Source of the DNA: Psilocybe azurescens | Taxonomy: Eukaryota > Basidiomycota > Agaricomycetes > Agaricales > Agrocybaceae | Length of the DNA: 64,000 bases | Reading direction: 5' to 3' | NCBI GenBank assembly: GCA_023853785.1 | Contig: JAJIRX010000828.1 | Location: 28,843-92,842, forward strand | Shown: positions 41,985 to 53,440 of the stretch, in pieces | Layout of the letters: each line of letters opens with the position of its first letter | Position numbering within the stretch: the first letter of the stretch is position 1 | The notes under the pieces: generated by a model | Told to the model about the DNA's origin: nothing | Database searches by the model: none | The model's input: only the letters and a program-made list of their open reading frames with translations | Program-made: the position numbers and the translations under genes

Positions 41985-43177
41985 CAGTACTTTACAGTGC
42001 CCCACGGGTACCAGTCGGAACCGCTTGGACCCAGTCGGAACCGATCGAACCGGTCAGAATCCAATCGGAATCCACTCGGACCCACTCGGAACCGGTCAGA
42101 ATCCAATCGGAATTTCTCATAATGTACTTGTTCAGTGTATAATACAATGCTTAGTCAGCATTACATAATAATTGCTTACATAAGCTTATAAATAATGTAT
42201 TGAAATCACATGATATAGTCTGCTTAGTCAGTATTACATAATATTTCTTACATAAGCTGTTAAGTAATCATTCAGATCACATGATATTTGTAATAAATGC
42301 GAAATTATAAAATGCACTCAACAGGAATTGAACCAACAGCTTTATATATATTAATTCTATACACACATTACCAACTACACTATTATTGCTTGTGGTATTA
42401 TCAACATTTTATGAATTATATACCATTCTTTACAACACCCAATAATATATTTTGGCACTTCCTCTGAAGCTATACCCACATATTATATATCAAAATGATC
42501 AGAAAATTGAGGGCAATGCATCTGTAATTACACCATCATCAGAATATTATGTCAGCATGTTCAATATACAAAATACTGTAAATTTGAATATATATAGATA
42601 TTGTAAACTACATTTTGCAACAAAATAGCACTCTGTTAGCTATATTTTAATAATATTACAATAATAGAAATTAATGGAATACAAAGATCAATTTTATTCA
42701 AGAAATTTAGATTATATAAGCACAGATTTATATGAAAAATAGGTATTTCTTTACCAGAAATTTTTAATTTTATATAACTATTACATAAACATATTCTCCT
42801 CAATTTTACAATTCTAACAATACCAAATTTGTCACAAACTGTTAAGATCTATGTATACTTTTTGTGTTATTACTTGCTGAGCTGTAAATAGTATGCTGAC
42901 ATAATATAGTTCCGCTTGGTACCACTCGGATTCCACTCGGAATTGGGTCTAATTGGTTTCAAATTTGATGAATTCCACTTGGATTCCAGTCGGATTCCGG
43001 TCGGATTCCGATCGGATTTTGGTCGGACTTGTTAACAGTGGAACCGGTCAGTACCAGTGGTTCCGATCGGAATCCAGTTGGAATCTGGTTGGAAAAATTT
43101 AGACATTTTACTGCTAATTTGGCAGGGACACTGCCAAATAAAATTCGATCGGTACCTGTGGGGAGTGTAAAGACCTC
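41985..43177. mobile_element. Nonautonomous KDZ-type element (1,193 bp)
   Basis: Left end CAGTACTTTACAGTGCCCC, right end inward GAGGTCTTTACACTCCCC, flanked by the perfect 8-bp duplication GTGGAATC. Subterminal repeats are of a third type: ACCAGTCGGAACCG, CCAATCGGAATCC on the left (42005-42120) and GGATTCCGGTCGGATTCCG on the right (42905-43095). The AT-rich middle has no coding capacity but contains a tRNA-like sequence (42313-42389, minus). It sits inside an exon of the Hsp70-like gene. Confidence 0.92.
42313..42389 (-). ncRNA. tRNA-like sequence with A and B boxes (candidate SINE or tRNA pseudogene)
   Basis: On the minus strand, TAGTGTAGTTGG (42382-42371) is an A box and GGTTCAATTCC (42334-42324) a B box. 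Their spacing is identical to that of the element at 35012. Acceptor strands GCAATAA and TGAGTGC pair at five of seven positions, better than at 35012. A short T run follows. The D and anticodon arms are AT-rich and degenerate. Confidence 0.5.
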
Positions 43178-44137
43178 GTGGAATCGATCGAGAAACAGCA
43201 TGCGGATTCAAAGACTCAAATTGCGGTGAGTTATATTCCACCACTCATCGCTGAGATAGATACATTGAACGGCAAAAATTACTGTGGTTCAGTCTGTCTT
43301 TCTTGTCGGCGGCTTTGCGACCAGCGACTGGCCATTTGTGAACCTGAAGGCCGAGCTCTCTGATGATACCCTGGATATATGCCGCCCCTGACCACCATGT
43401 GTGAGTGTCTGACACATCGATCGTGGTATTTGTATGCTAACTGTCATGAAAGGAACAAGGCTGTGGTGGATGGTGCTGTTTCCTTCTATCTGGACCATTT
43501 TTTAGGCGCAAGAGTCTCAAAATATGCCTATGGTACCAATTTGTGCCCTTTATTCAATCCTAAGGATCCCGAACACATTGCACGCTCGGCCCAAAAATTA
43601 TTCAGCTGGATGGCCATACTCTGATTTCTGGAGCATTCAATGTCATTCTTCCAACGGCAAGTATGTAATTGCACGTAATCGAGGATCACATTTTTGACAA
43701 TGAACGACGATCATCGCCACTTAAGAATACCAAGGCTTCTGAGGTCGAGGAATACAGAGACTCCTATTGTCATCAGTCAGAGGATACGCCAAAGCTTCAA
43801 TCTGTGACTTCAAAAATACGATGTTATTGTGGAACTAAAAGTAACCCCCGCTGGGTAGATGAGGATCCAGGTGAGAACTCACGCCACCTTTTCATCATGA
43901 TTGCTGAACATAGACTCTAAACATGTACTCTACTCTTTGCCTCGTGACGGCCGACACGTCAAGCTTCCTATGCGCACTCACTTCAGGGGCAATTCTGAGT
44001 CTGTGTACTACCAAGTGTTGTATGATATAATATTATCATTTGGGCTGACGGAATTGAAGGCTCAGATTGCCTGGAAGGATAGTAATGTGAGTATCCATGA
44101 CTTCCCCTTTAACTTTCGCTGATACTATCACTGACAT

Positions 44138-45340
44138 TTAGGGCATCGAACAAAGGTAAATTTTGTAAGCCAACTGGCCATTTGAATTGTTAGCTGAGCG
44201 TTTGTTAGGAGTCCTGCTGAAGTTGTTTACGATCCTGACCAGCTTACGTGTGATTGACGGCGGTCGTATTTCCGTGTTTTTGGCTCTTCGTTTTGCTTTT
44301 AGTGTACTACACATATGCTTGTAATTCGGAATGCATCCAAAAGAGAACTGAGAAACTTGGCCCACGCCGGAATGGAGCAAAGGCCGCAGCTCAACAGATC
44401 CTTTCAGCAATAAAATCACTTCATCAAGCTCATCACGTTGGACCGCGTCTCCAAAGTTGCTATGAGGTGCCGATAGCTTGTGTTTATAGAGACTTTGAAG
44501 GGCAATTGCTAAGCCAAAGAGCGAGTCCACTTGGTCGACATGTGAAGAAGGGCGTAGCATGAGTGCCTGCCTATACAAGTCAAGAGCTTCGTTGAGCTTG
44601 TCCAGTTGGCCTGTCACCTCAAAGAGGCTCTGGGGTGTTCCTGCTAGGCCAAAGAGACTGTTTGCTCGCCCTAGGATGAGGAAAGGGAGGCACTCAAGAG
44701 CCTGTCGGTAAATTTTGATGGCTTCGAGAGGATCCAACTGCTGGCCTGAAATCGTGAAATGACTCGTCAGCGCTGGCTGCTAATTCGCTGAGGGAGTTGT
44801 CTCGTTCAAGGTAAGGAAGAGGGCATAGCTCGAGAGCTTCCTGGTGCAGTGCAATGACTTTGGCAAGGCCATCTTGTCGACCATTCTTTTCAAAGCGCTT
44901 CTGAAGCGCAACACCAAGACCGTTGAGGCGTCTGGCTCTTTGGAAATGTGGTGCATCACTCAGTGCAAGAGCCTCTGTGTACAATAAAATTGCTTTGTCC
45001 AGATCAGCTTGTCGGCCTGACTCCTGGAAAAGGTAAATAAAGCCATCTGCTAAAAGAAAAACGGGCGCATACCGTTCTCGAGGACGCGAATAAATTATTC
45101 TGGGAGAGCATCTCAATGGAGTGTAATGGTCTCATCAAGATAACGTTGCTGTTGCAATAGTTTGAAATGATCGCAGAGCGCTGCTACCTTTCCATCAATA
45201 GGATATGTTCCTCGCCGGGCGTTCGATGAGCGTGGTCCACCTGGTGTAGGACAGATCAGAGAATCAAAGAGCTTCCTTGTACATGCCAAGTAGCCATAGT
45301 CTATGGGACAACCTAGCATCTTGTGGAGTTGTGAAAATGA
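44138..45340 (-). pseudogene. TPR-repeat protein, broken
   Basis: A tetratricopeptide-repeat protein of the type common in Agaricomycetes, where helical repeats act as protein-binding scaffolds. The minus strand shows at least five repeats of about 45 residues in shifting frames: GRQADLDKAILLYTEALALS and RARRLNGLGVALQKRFEKNG (about 45020-44880); GRQDGLAKVIALHQEALELC, DNSLSELAASADESF; DPLEAIKIYRQALECLP, GRANSLFGLAGTPQSLFEVT; GQLDKLNEALDLYRQALMLR, DSLFGLAIALQSLYK; RDELDEVILLLKGSVELRP. Stops and shifts lie between repeats (for example near 44745 and 45115). The segment 45319-45113 (CPIDYGYLACTRKLFDSLIC) may be an upstream exon. Converges with the Hsp70-like pseudogene. Confidence 0.75.
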
Positions 45341-45532
45341 GCAAATTCAGCAGTGCGATTGCCAGATTTTTGTGGAATCAAGGTGAATATGTCGGGGTGG
45401 TTGAGGACGGCTCGCCATGGCCTGTGTGTAGTTGAATCTCACCCTTGACCAGACGCATTCTGGTTGTTTGATCGGCTACAGTGGTGTTTTAAGTAGGGAT
45501 GTACATTAAAAGGTGTGATAAAGAGCTGAAAT

Positions 45533-46340
45533 TTACTTACCAAAAACGATGCAAGAACTCGATCGCGCAGATGGTCCTTCTGGATACAATTTATTCAAAA
45601 GTTCCCAGGCTGAAGGATGTGTACTTGGAATGTTATCCTCCGAATCAAACTCAACTGGAATCATGTTGAAGCTCCTTTCCAGTATGTTTGCTATGACAGC
45701 AACACGGTTTTTGTTTTCATCCCATTGGCTCTCCATAGGTTCAGACTTCAGAACAGAGACCAAAGTGTCTTCTGCATTACGACGCTCTCGAATAGACCGT
45801 AGGCAGATGTCTAGGACGGTGCTGTTAGCATTGTACAGTGTTCAAACATTATTAGAAATAGATAAACACCGGTCGATGACAATGTAAGGACATTATAGTC
45901 TGCTGGTATCTGCCTCTCGTCTCAATGGCGTCCAAAATCCAGTCGGGTTGTAAACACGAGTCCTTCTCAAGTGTATGATCCTCAGGTGACTGGACCTTGT
46001 GCCACTTGTTTCGGTCTGGAAGTAAAGCAATCGGAAGATACGATTTCTCTGGAAGTTGCAATTTGGAAGTTGTCTTCATTAGTTCATATACTGATTCATG
46101 AACCAGTTGCCCAGGTACCATTAGACGTGGGCTTTTCCAGTGAGGGCTATTGAAATATGGCATCGCATTAGATTTTATCTGGCACAGGTTGAGATATTCA
46201 AGTGCACCCACCTTCTTGTGACGGCATTCAGACTTGTATATGAAAGTCGCAAAATAGGAAAGTATTCAAGAATATCCCACTTTCAATTCATGGACGATTT
46301 CGGTGTGAGTGGTGCCCATCTTTGATCAAAGGCCATCATT
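45533..46340 (-). pseudogene. Unrecognised gene remnant
   Basis: Minus-strand segments that look like protein, separated by stops: QRWAPLTPKSSMNSKWD (about 46330), MPYFNSPHWKSPRLMVPGQL, VHESVYELMKTTSKLQLPEK, PDWILDAIETRGRY (46200-45900), then CLRSIRERRNAEDTLVSVLK and NKNRVAVIANILERSFNMIP, PSAWELLNKLYPEGPSA (45830-45540). I do not recognise a family. It could be the N-terminal part of the gene whose TPR region lies at 44138-45340, since orientation and order agree. Confidence 0.35.
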
Positions 46341-46433
46341 TGCAATCCCCATGTGAGAGCCTCATATGTTATCCAACGAAGCGAAGGGCCAAATTGATTG
46401 TTCTTCAGATTTTTGATGTTCCTGCTGCCACTA

Positions 46434-46748
46434 TTATGAAATTAAAACAGATGTGAATGTGAAAGAAATGACATTACAGTACTTACATGTCCGAGTGAGA
46501 GCCAGCAAACCACACTTCTTTGACGTTGCCTCCCTTTTTGTTATGAATATTCGCAGGTTTATTTTGTCTGACATGCGGTTTCGTGCCAGCAAAGCTTTCC
46601 GTCTTGACGCCCGAAGAGTTCCTTGGAAGAATGAGCGGGTAAAGCATCCTTTGGTAGTGGCCGTGCCCCCGTTGGCATATTCTGGTAGGAATTTAATTCT
46701 CAACTCATCAAAAGCAAGTGGGTGGTGAAAAGAGCAGACATGAGTCAT
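46434..46748 (-). other. Open frame, unrecognised
   Basis: LPEYANGGTATTKGCFTRSF and RKALLARNRMSDKINL read as a plausible exon upstream of the remnant at 45533-46340. No domain is recognised. Confidence 0.25.
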
Positions 46749-47700
46749 ACCAGTCGTTGTTTCTGGTAGGCATTTGCCTCGTAAAATATCAACTGATGAC
46801 AGTGTCCCTAGTATATGTTGGCCAGATATAGCACATGAAGTGGGCCGATAAAGTCAATTACCATGAGCCAACAAAATGAACTTTGGCTTCACTATTTGAG
46901 AGACTCCTTGAAATGTTGACATAGGGCCTCAAAGAGAGACTCACTTTGCCTATATGTCATCCGCGTGGTGCCTGTCTCTATTCTCCCGACAATATCCGAA
47001 GTCTGCAAAATTTTTATTGACCTGCAGCAGGCAGCATCCTCCACCTATGGGAAGCGGCATTCCAGAACTCAACGATCGTAAACTATGCTCGACCAATATT
47101 TTGTCAACATTGAGGTCACACTTTCTGTGGCCAATCCCACAGGCGAAGCTTCCACCATCCATGCGGCCACAGGATATTCTGAATCATTCCGAGCTAACCT
47201 GTTGTATGCTTACGAATCTTGTCAAGTTGTAAGTAAGCCACCATCTGGATGTGGTGGGAATCTGTGGCATGATACCTAGTGAGGAGAAGGGACTCGACAG
47301 CGGGCATGTGGTGTACCATGTTGGTAGGTTGACGAAGATTGACGAAGCTTTGCGATGGCTCATGAGACGAGCTTCAAGCTCAAACGTTGGACGTGAGGTC
47401 ACGTGTTGTCATTTTAGTAGCACAAAAGCGCATTAAGTCAAGCTTGCTGCTGGGTTAGTGATAGTAACAGTGGATACCCGAGCAAACCCAGATGAGGTAT
47501 TAACCATTGGATAGGTCCAAAACACATGACTAGAATACTCGAATTACTTATGCTCTATGTAGGCTTTGTTCCACGCATGTTCAACCTGAAAATAGTTCAA
47601 AATAACTAAAAGGATATCAACTGCTCTTTGACTCCGACCACCATCATCGTGGTTTTTTCGCACGCTCTGATTGGATCAACGAGGATCTCCTCCCTCCGCA
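46749..47700. other. No recognisable gene
   Basis: Several open frames of 60-90 codons lie on both strands (for example 46950-47162 minus, 46954-47232 plus). None shows a motif or a consistent coding pattern. Confidence 0.3.
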
Positions 47701-47781
47701 CATGCTCAAAAATTTTTGAGCCACCTTTGGGATCTAGGAGGTCATGGAAGACAGCACAGTTCCTGCCAGGTGCTCGGACGC

Positions 47782-48164
47782 CTCCCTTGGTAAAGGAGCT
47801 GAAAGGGGCATTAGCCACATCTGTGGCACCTGCTTCTGCGACCTGGGAAGTTAAAAACTATACGGTGAGGTCTTCTGATGTGTTCAGGAAGCTCATGGTG
47901 TCTTCTTTAGGCACGCCTCTCTGGGTCCGCAAAGACATTAAACTACCAGAGGAGCCCTCCCTTGGTAAAGGAGGGGCGGCAGCGTGTCGTCGTGGCATTA
48001 GCCACACTCTTCCGAAGGGTCCGACGTGTCACGTGACCTGTCACATCACTCGTCAGGATCAGTCTGGCGGCTTTAACCCTCGAAGCTCTCGACGTGTTCG
48101 AGCATGGGATGGTGGTCGCTGCTAGACTATAAACTTGCTGCGGAGTCCTCCCTTGGTAAAGGAG
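47782..48164. repeat. Three copies of CTCCCTTGGTAAAGGAG at ~175-190 bp spacing
   Basis: Exact 17-mers at 47782-47798, 47957-47973 and 48148-48164. The first two are followed by GGCATTAGCCACA and the third by a variant (GTGTTATCCACGC). The motif itself is an imperfect palindrome (CTCC...GGAG). The sequence between copies is not clearly repeated. Confidence 0.85.
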
Positions 48165-48399
48165 TGTTTGCAGTGGTGTTATCCACGCTCCAAGGCACAC
48201 AACCATGGAGGATGCATGTGTTGGAGCTTCTTGATCCTTTACCGGATTGAGAGCTTGAGGACCATGTATGTTAGCCTCTATGCTTCAAGTGCTGGTATTC
48301 CGGCCGCCCGAAAGGGTCTTTATGATGGCAATAACGGTATGCCTAATGAGATAGGAGTCTGATAAGTGGGGGCGTTTTGGGGCAATAACCAGCCGACAG

Positions 48400-49331
48400 C
48401 AATGCTGACAGGCCACCCCTTGCCATTTAGGCCAGAGTGATCTTTCCTGATGGTCTATCATCTCTCCCTCTATGGTGGTTAGTCCAATTTTATTGGGCAA
48501 GACGGAGATTGAGGACAAGTTGCGGATCCGCGCCATCTGGCATCAGTGAAACACTTGCCTCAGAATGGGAAGGAGGACTGGGAGAGCTTTGGCTTGTTAT
48601 TGCTTTGGTCAGCATACACCAACTCTGAGCCGTGGCAGACATGGGTAGTCCCTGTGTTCTGGCCCGAGAGGACTAAATCCTCTGTCGGTGCAACTCTGGG
48701 TAATTCAGAGTATGTGCTTGAGTTGATTCCCTTCCACACTTGATTGGAATAAGACCACTGGGGCCAGCGGAGCAGCGGGTGCAACTCCTTCGTGCACCAT
48801 GTAGGAAGCTCTTTAGGGCACTAGTAATGTCAACAGTCCAGGTCACTGGGTGTAAACTGAGGGCATGAATACCTACATGGGAGGCTAAGGCCATTCTACA
48901 GCTTTTGCTGGAATAAACCCAGTGGCAACCAATATCTGGTGGGCCTCGCAAGAGAACCCTTTAGGTTGGTCTCAGCCTTCCTTCGAGAACGAACCGGATC
49001 CAGACCCTGAGGAAGAAGAATCTGATGACGACCAATAACACCAGACGTTGGAATACGAGACCTCTAACTTCCGCTTTGTTTTTGTTAAACTTTTACATTC
49101 TATATTATTCTTCTTATACATTCATATTTTCTGTTTAATTTCATACGTCAGCGCTTAACATTGCCGCTCACTTTGAGCTCTTATCACCTTATCCTACACA
49201 CTTCAATGGACCTATAGATATACAAAACACGTCGCCACGGAATCTCAGTAACCAGTACTTGCTATAGAGTAGAACGGTGCACTTTTTAGCACCCGTGCGT
49301 CTTAGCACTTCGTTTGCTTGCTGCACGTTAA
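48400..49331. other. Possible coding remnant, then gene-free DNA
   Basis: The plus strand near 48600-49040 ends in a protein-like acidic tail (NEPDPDPEEEESDDDQ, stop near 49037). An upstream ORF has WEGGLGELWLVI. I cannot assign either. 49040-49331 is noncoding up to the CACTA terminus. Confidence 0.3.
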
Positions 49332-52300
49332 CACTGTGGGAAGAGGGAACACTATCACGTGGTGTTAAATCACCAATAAGTCTAATTTGCCGCTGATTAA
49401 TGCTGCCGACCTGAATTAGTGCTTTTATGCACCAATTATCAGTATTACTTAAGGCATATCAGGTGGTGCTAGCCGCATCCATCATATTGTGACGTTATAA
49501 GACACCGGTTATTAATGGATTAAAATACACTGCAACAAGCTGTGAGCAAAGCACTTATTATTAGTGAACCAATCAGTACAGCATATAGGCGTGCACATTA
49601 GGCGGCATTTGATCCCCCTTATCATACACATATTTTCTCAGCGTTGGGAGTCTCTGAAATTTGTATTTTCTCCCAGAACTTTTTCAATTCTGATGCCTCG
49701 TACTGCTCCACGAAAACGTCAGCGAAGGCGCCCGTCATTCCAATAGGCCAAACCACAAGGTTCTTTGCAAATGCTCAGACCTGTGTGTGAGTCGTGGAAA
49801 GCTAATCTCACAACAAACACGAATACGACACTATAAGATTATGGGATGCTCACCCCCACCTGATTCTGATGAAGAATTTACTGGTGGCTATATGAAACCA
49901 AGTGACTCTCCACAAATGCAATATAGGGAAGTTAGTAATGCGGTTACAAGGTACACAAATAATGATTATCTTTCTCTTGTATAAATGTCAAACATGGCGT
50001 TCTAGAGATAATAACTCTGATATTGGATCAGTTGCACATGAATCAGATGGCATTTATGCAACAGACTATCATGACTATGGGGCTGGAATGGATGAAGATG
50101 AGGAGGAGATTCTTGAGCACAGTGCGAACGATGCAGACCAACAATCTGGCATGAATACCCCTTGTGATGACAATAATGGCGACAATAGCGACAACAACAG
50201 CATCAACAGCCTTGCAGATCTACTTGATTTTGGTCATACATTTTCTACAACAACTATCCCAGGCAATGACAATATCGAATCCGATAGCGATGCTAGTACT
50301 GTGCTATCAAGTGTTGATTCCAGTAACCGGCAAACCTCAGAAATGAACAGCTTGAACTATGAATACATCAAAGAAGAGGAAATTAGTGCCAGATTGTCTT
50401 ATGCAGACAAAATGAGAATATTGGATGAAATCTTGGATGGGCATCCAGATGTAGTATCAGATGATTCTGATGACGGATTTATATGGAATAACCGTAAGCA
50501 AGGCTAGACTGTTTTCAGTAGTCAAACTGACACTGTATGCTTAGGATTTACGCAACTCACACCTCAGGATATTGACAATATTCAAGCATTCAAGATACGA
50601 ATTATGGCAAATATGCCCCATACAGCTTTTCAGCACATGCGTCATGCTTTTAGCCACCGTCTTGAAATATCTTCTTGGTACACCATTGTACATCGTGTGG
50701 CCATGCTATCGGGGTTTATACCACTGTGGATTGACTGTTGCATTAATTCCTGCATGGCATACACAGGCAACTTTAAAGACAATGAAACTTGCAATTACTG
50801 TCCAGAACACCGTTTTAATGCCGAAGGAAAGCCCGACGTGTCTTCTGTTACCTACCCCTAATTCCCTCGCCTTCAAAGACTTTTTTTCCAACCTCAAAAC
50901 TGTCAACCTTCTGTCATACCGCCAGACATATACAGCCAAAAAGGCTGAATTATTGGATCCTGGTGAATTTCCTGACGAAATTGGAGACATATTTGACTGT
51001 GAACATTACATGAAACTATGCCGAAGAAAAGTCACTGTGGATGGCAAAAATTATCTCATAACTACTTCTCAAATTCCACCGATATTGCCTTTTCACTCTG
51101 TATGGATGGCTATTTACTTTATAAACGGAAACGAGGTGGACCAACTGCAACACCAATAGTTATTCAGCTATTGAATTTCCCACCAGAAATTCGAACTCAT
51201 AATTCACGACTCCTCTGCCTAGGCATTACCCCTGGACCAAAAGGGCCCAAAAATTTGAGCACATTCCTCCACCCCCTTGACGAAGAGCTAGTGAAACTAG
51301 CAGTAGGTGTTGAAACATTTAATTGTGTCAGTCAACGACGCTTCAATCTTCATGCATACAATATTTTCGTGGGAGGAGATATGATTGCAATGGAGAAATT
51401 TCTCAACATCAAAGGGCATAATGCAAAATGTCCATGCCGGTCCTGCAGGATAAAAGCCGTAAATGACTCTTCAAAGACCAAAGGCGCAAACAAAACATAC
51501 TACGTTCCTTTAACACCCCCTAATAAGCAAAGCGGTGCATACGATCCTCATGCCCTTCCATTGCGAAAACATTCAGACTGGAAGACTGTCACAGATGCGA
51601 TTGAATCAGCTGCATCACCTCTGAAGCAAGAAGAAATTGCTCAGGAATTTGGAATTAAAGCAATGCCAGCACTTACACGGGTGGGCTCACTTGATTACGC
51701 TCAAGGAATGCCTTGGGACTATATGCATCTCCTTCTTGAGAATGTTGTCAAAAATCTGGTGGATCTCTGGCTAGGTCGATACAAAGGTCTGGATGCAGGT
51801 GATGAAGACTTTATTATACCTGAACACATATGGAAAGAGGTGGCCACAGAAACGACAAGGGCTGTCCACTTTATACCTGCCGATTTTGTTCGCTCTCTGG
51901 GAAATCCATATAACAACCGAGTGAATCTTAATGCTGAAGGATGGTCATTTTGGTTCATTTATATGGCACCTATCCTCTTAAAAGGTCGATTTATGAAGGA
52001 CATCTATTACAAACATTTTATTCAACTCGTACACATCATGAAGAAGCTGATACAGTTTACCATCAGCCGTTCAGAACTTGCAGAGGTTGAGAGCAATATC
52101 ATAACATGGGTCCAAACCTTTGAAAAGTGCGTCATTAGCCATATCTACTACAGATTTTTATCTTGCCTGACTGCCGCTGATACATGTTCAACTCCAGAAT
52201 TTATTATCAATACAAGGCTGATCGATTATCAACATGTGTATTAACTGTTCATGGCCTACTACATTTATGTGACAATGTGCGCTTTTGTGGACCTGTATGG

Positions 52301-53292
52301 ACAACATGGACATTTTGGATGGAAAGATATTGTGGATATATGCAATCCAGTCTCCGTTCACGCGTTAAACCTTGGGCAAATCTCAATAACATTGTGCTCC
52401 ACAAGGCTTACTTGAGCCAAATCGATCTGTTTTACGACATGGAGGAATATGGAGTGTTGTCTAAAAAATTAGGCAATGAGTTAAAAGAGGAGAATATGTA
52501 TTTCCTGAATGTAAGTTCTCTCTGCATTCAGGCATTGTTATTATTGCTATCTGCTAGCTATCCAGCTTAGGGGCGCTCAGAGCTAATATTTAAATTTCCA
52601 TCAGACCCTCATTCTATACTCCGGCCTCCCCATCACAAGAAATACCAGCCAACCAGTGCTGTGCGATCAAAAATAGCCCAATATCTTTCTCCAATTATTG
52701 GGCAGAAAGCAGTGTTGATCGAAAAGCAACTTCCTGTAGTGATTCCCCTCTGGGGTAAGGTCAGAATAGCTAACTCAGGCGACTCAATCCGAATTCTTTC
52801 TCTTGGGAACAAGGAAGACCTTAGATGTATGTCATATGTTAAGGCAAGTATTAATATTGTGATAACGATACTTTATACTCACTAACTGGGCTTAATAGTA
52901 TGAGGTTCTTGGATATGTCACAGATAAAAAATCAAAGAAGGTTATAGAAAGGGCGGACATATGTTATGGCGCTTTGGATCTTATTCTTCAATTGGATATT
53001 CTCAACAATCATTTTTGGCGAGAGATACGAGGAAAGACACGTCTCCTGGCTGTCGTGTCTCCCTGCATCACTGATGGAAGGAATGCTGCAGAAACTCTTA
53101 CCATGTACCCGAAATGTCAGGGCACAGCTGGTACTTGACCTACAGTCAATCACAAATATTATTGGAAGAATACCCAGAGAGAAAGATTGGGGAATTGTGG
53201 ATAGAAGTGGTAACTACTCCCGTACAGTTTTCATTCACACAGATGATGCCGCAGATGATGGACAAGATGATGATGACAATGTCAATATATAA
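49332..53292 (+). mobile_element. CACTA / Plavaka transposon (right end not found)
   Basis: The left terminus CACTGTGGGAAGAGGGAACA (49332) is followed by an inverted pair GTGGTGTTAAATCACC and about 350 bp shared with the inverted fragment at 36205-40785. The transposase gene begins at 49693. No CCCACAGTG end was found downstream within the window, so the element is either truncated near 53.3 kb or extends further (see the shared repeat at 53393 and 59473). Confidence 0.75.
49693..53292 (+). pseudogene. Plavaka/EnSpm (Tnp2-like) transposase, frameshifted
   Basis: The start is MPRTAPRKRQRRRPSF (49693), followed by an acidic Ser/Asp-rich N-terminal region (DNIESDSDASTVLSSVDSS) to about 50507. 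The transposase body reads TPQDIDNIQAFKIRIMANMP, LLSYRQTYTAKKAELLDPGE, IFDCEHYMKLCRRKVTVDGK, then IAFSLCMDGYLLYKRKRGG, ICLGITPGPKGPK-type LLCLGITPGPKGPKNLSTFL, KCPCRSCRIKAVNDSSKTKG, YYVPLTPPNKQSGAYDPHAL (typical of Plavaka), LDYAQGMPWDYMHLLLENVV, and DRLSTCVLTVHGLLHLCDNV with GPVWTTWTFWMERYCGYMQS. The main body (51018-52244) is one open frame of 408 codons. Shifts near 50860, 51030 and 52190 join the rest. The C-terminal part (52660-53292) is weaker. Known EnSpm enzymes use a DDE core; I did not place all three residues. Confidence 0.85.
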
Positions 53293-53392
53293 ATGCCAGT
53301 GTAATATTTATATCACACCTTCAATGTCAAATGTAGTGATTTCTTTTAAGAAATTTCCTTTGCAATCACTTGTGCGGTGAAGGCTTTGGGGA

Positions 53393-53440
53393 ACTTATGA
53401 TGCAATCATTCAGCCAGAGCTCCGGCTTGACGTCATCTGC
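53393..53440 (+). repeat. 47-bp direct repeat, left copy
   Basis: ACTTATGATGCAATCATTCA, then CCGGCTTGACGTCATCTG. It matches 59473-59519 at about 40 of 47 positions, same orientation. One copy follows the Plavaka gene and the other precedes the TET/JBP gene. TGACGTCA is also a CRE-type site. Confidence 0.7.

Larger units (their letters stand above)
40786..44200 (+). pseudogene. Hsp70-like (actin-fold ATPase) protein, broken
   Basis: A member of the expanded fungal Hsp70-like family, cytosolic ATPases related to Hsp70/actin whose substrates are mostly unknown. The frame opens at the CACTA end (YYDKHREVRAVGADAKRED), without the usual N-terminal phosphate-1 loop. Then come EGKTVIDVFADFLRYL, THPNGWEGTQQSRMRRAAV, EGEASLYFCIQAGL, and phosphate-2 remnants (GGTVDITAYK). 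After the inserted element at 41985-43177 the frame resumes as VESIEKQHADSKTQIA. Next are VFLVGGFATSDWPFVNLKAE (adenosine-type motif, about 43295), VDGAVSFYLDHFLGARVSKY, FNPKDPEHIARSAQK, RWVDEDPG and LYDIILSFGLTELKAQIAW. Several frameshifts and stops separate these pieces. The family usually has about 550-600 residues; roughly the first 100 are missing. Confidence 0.85.
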
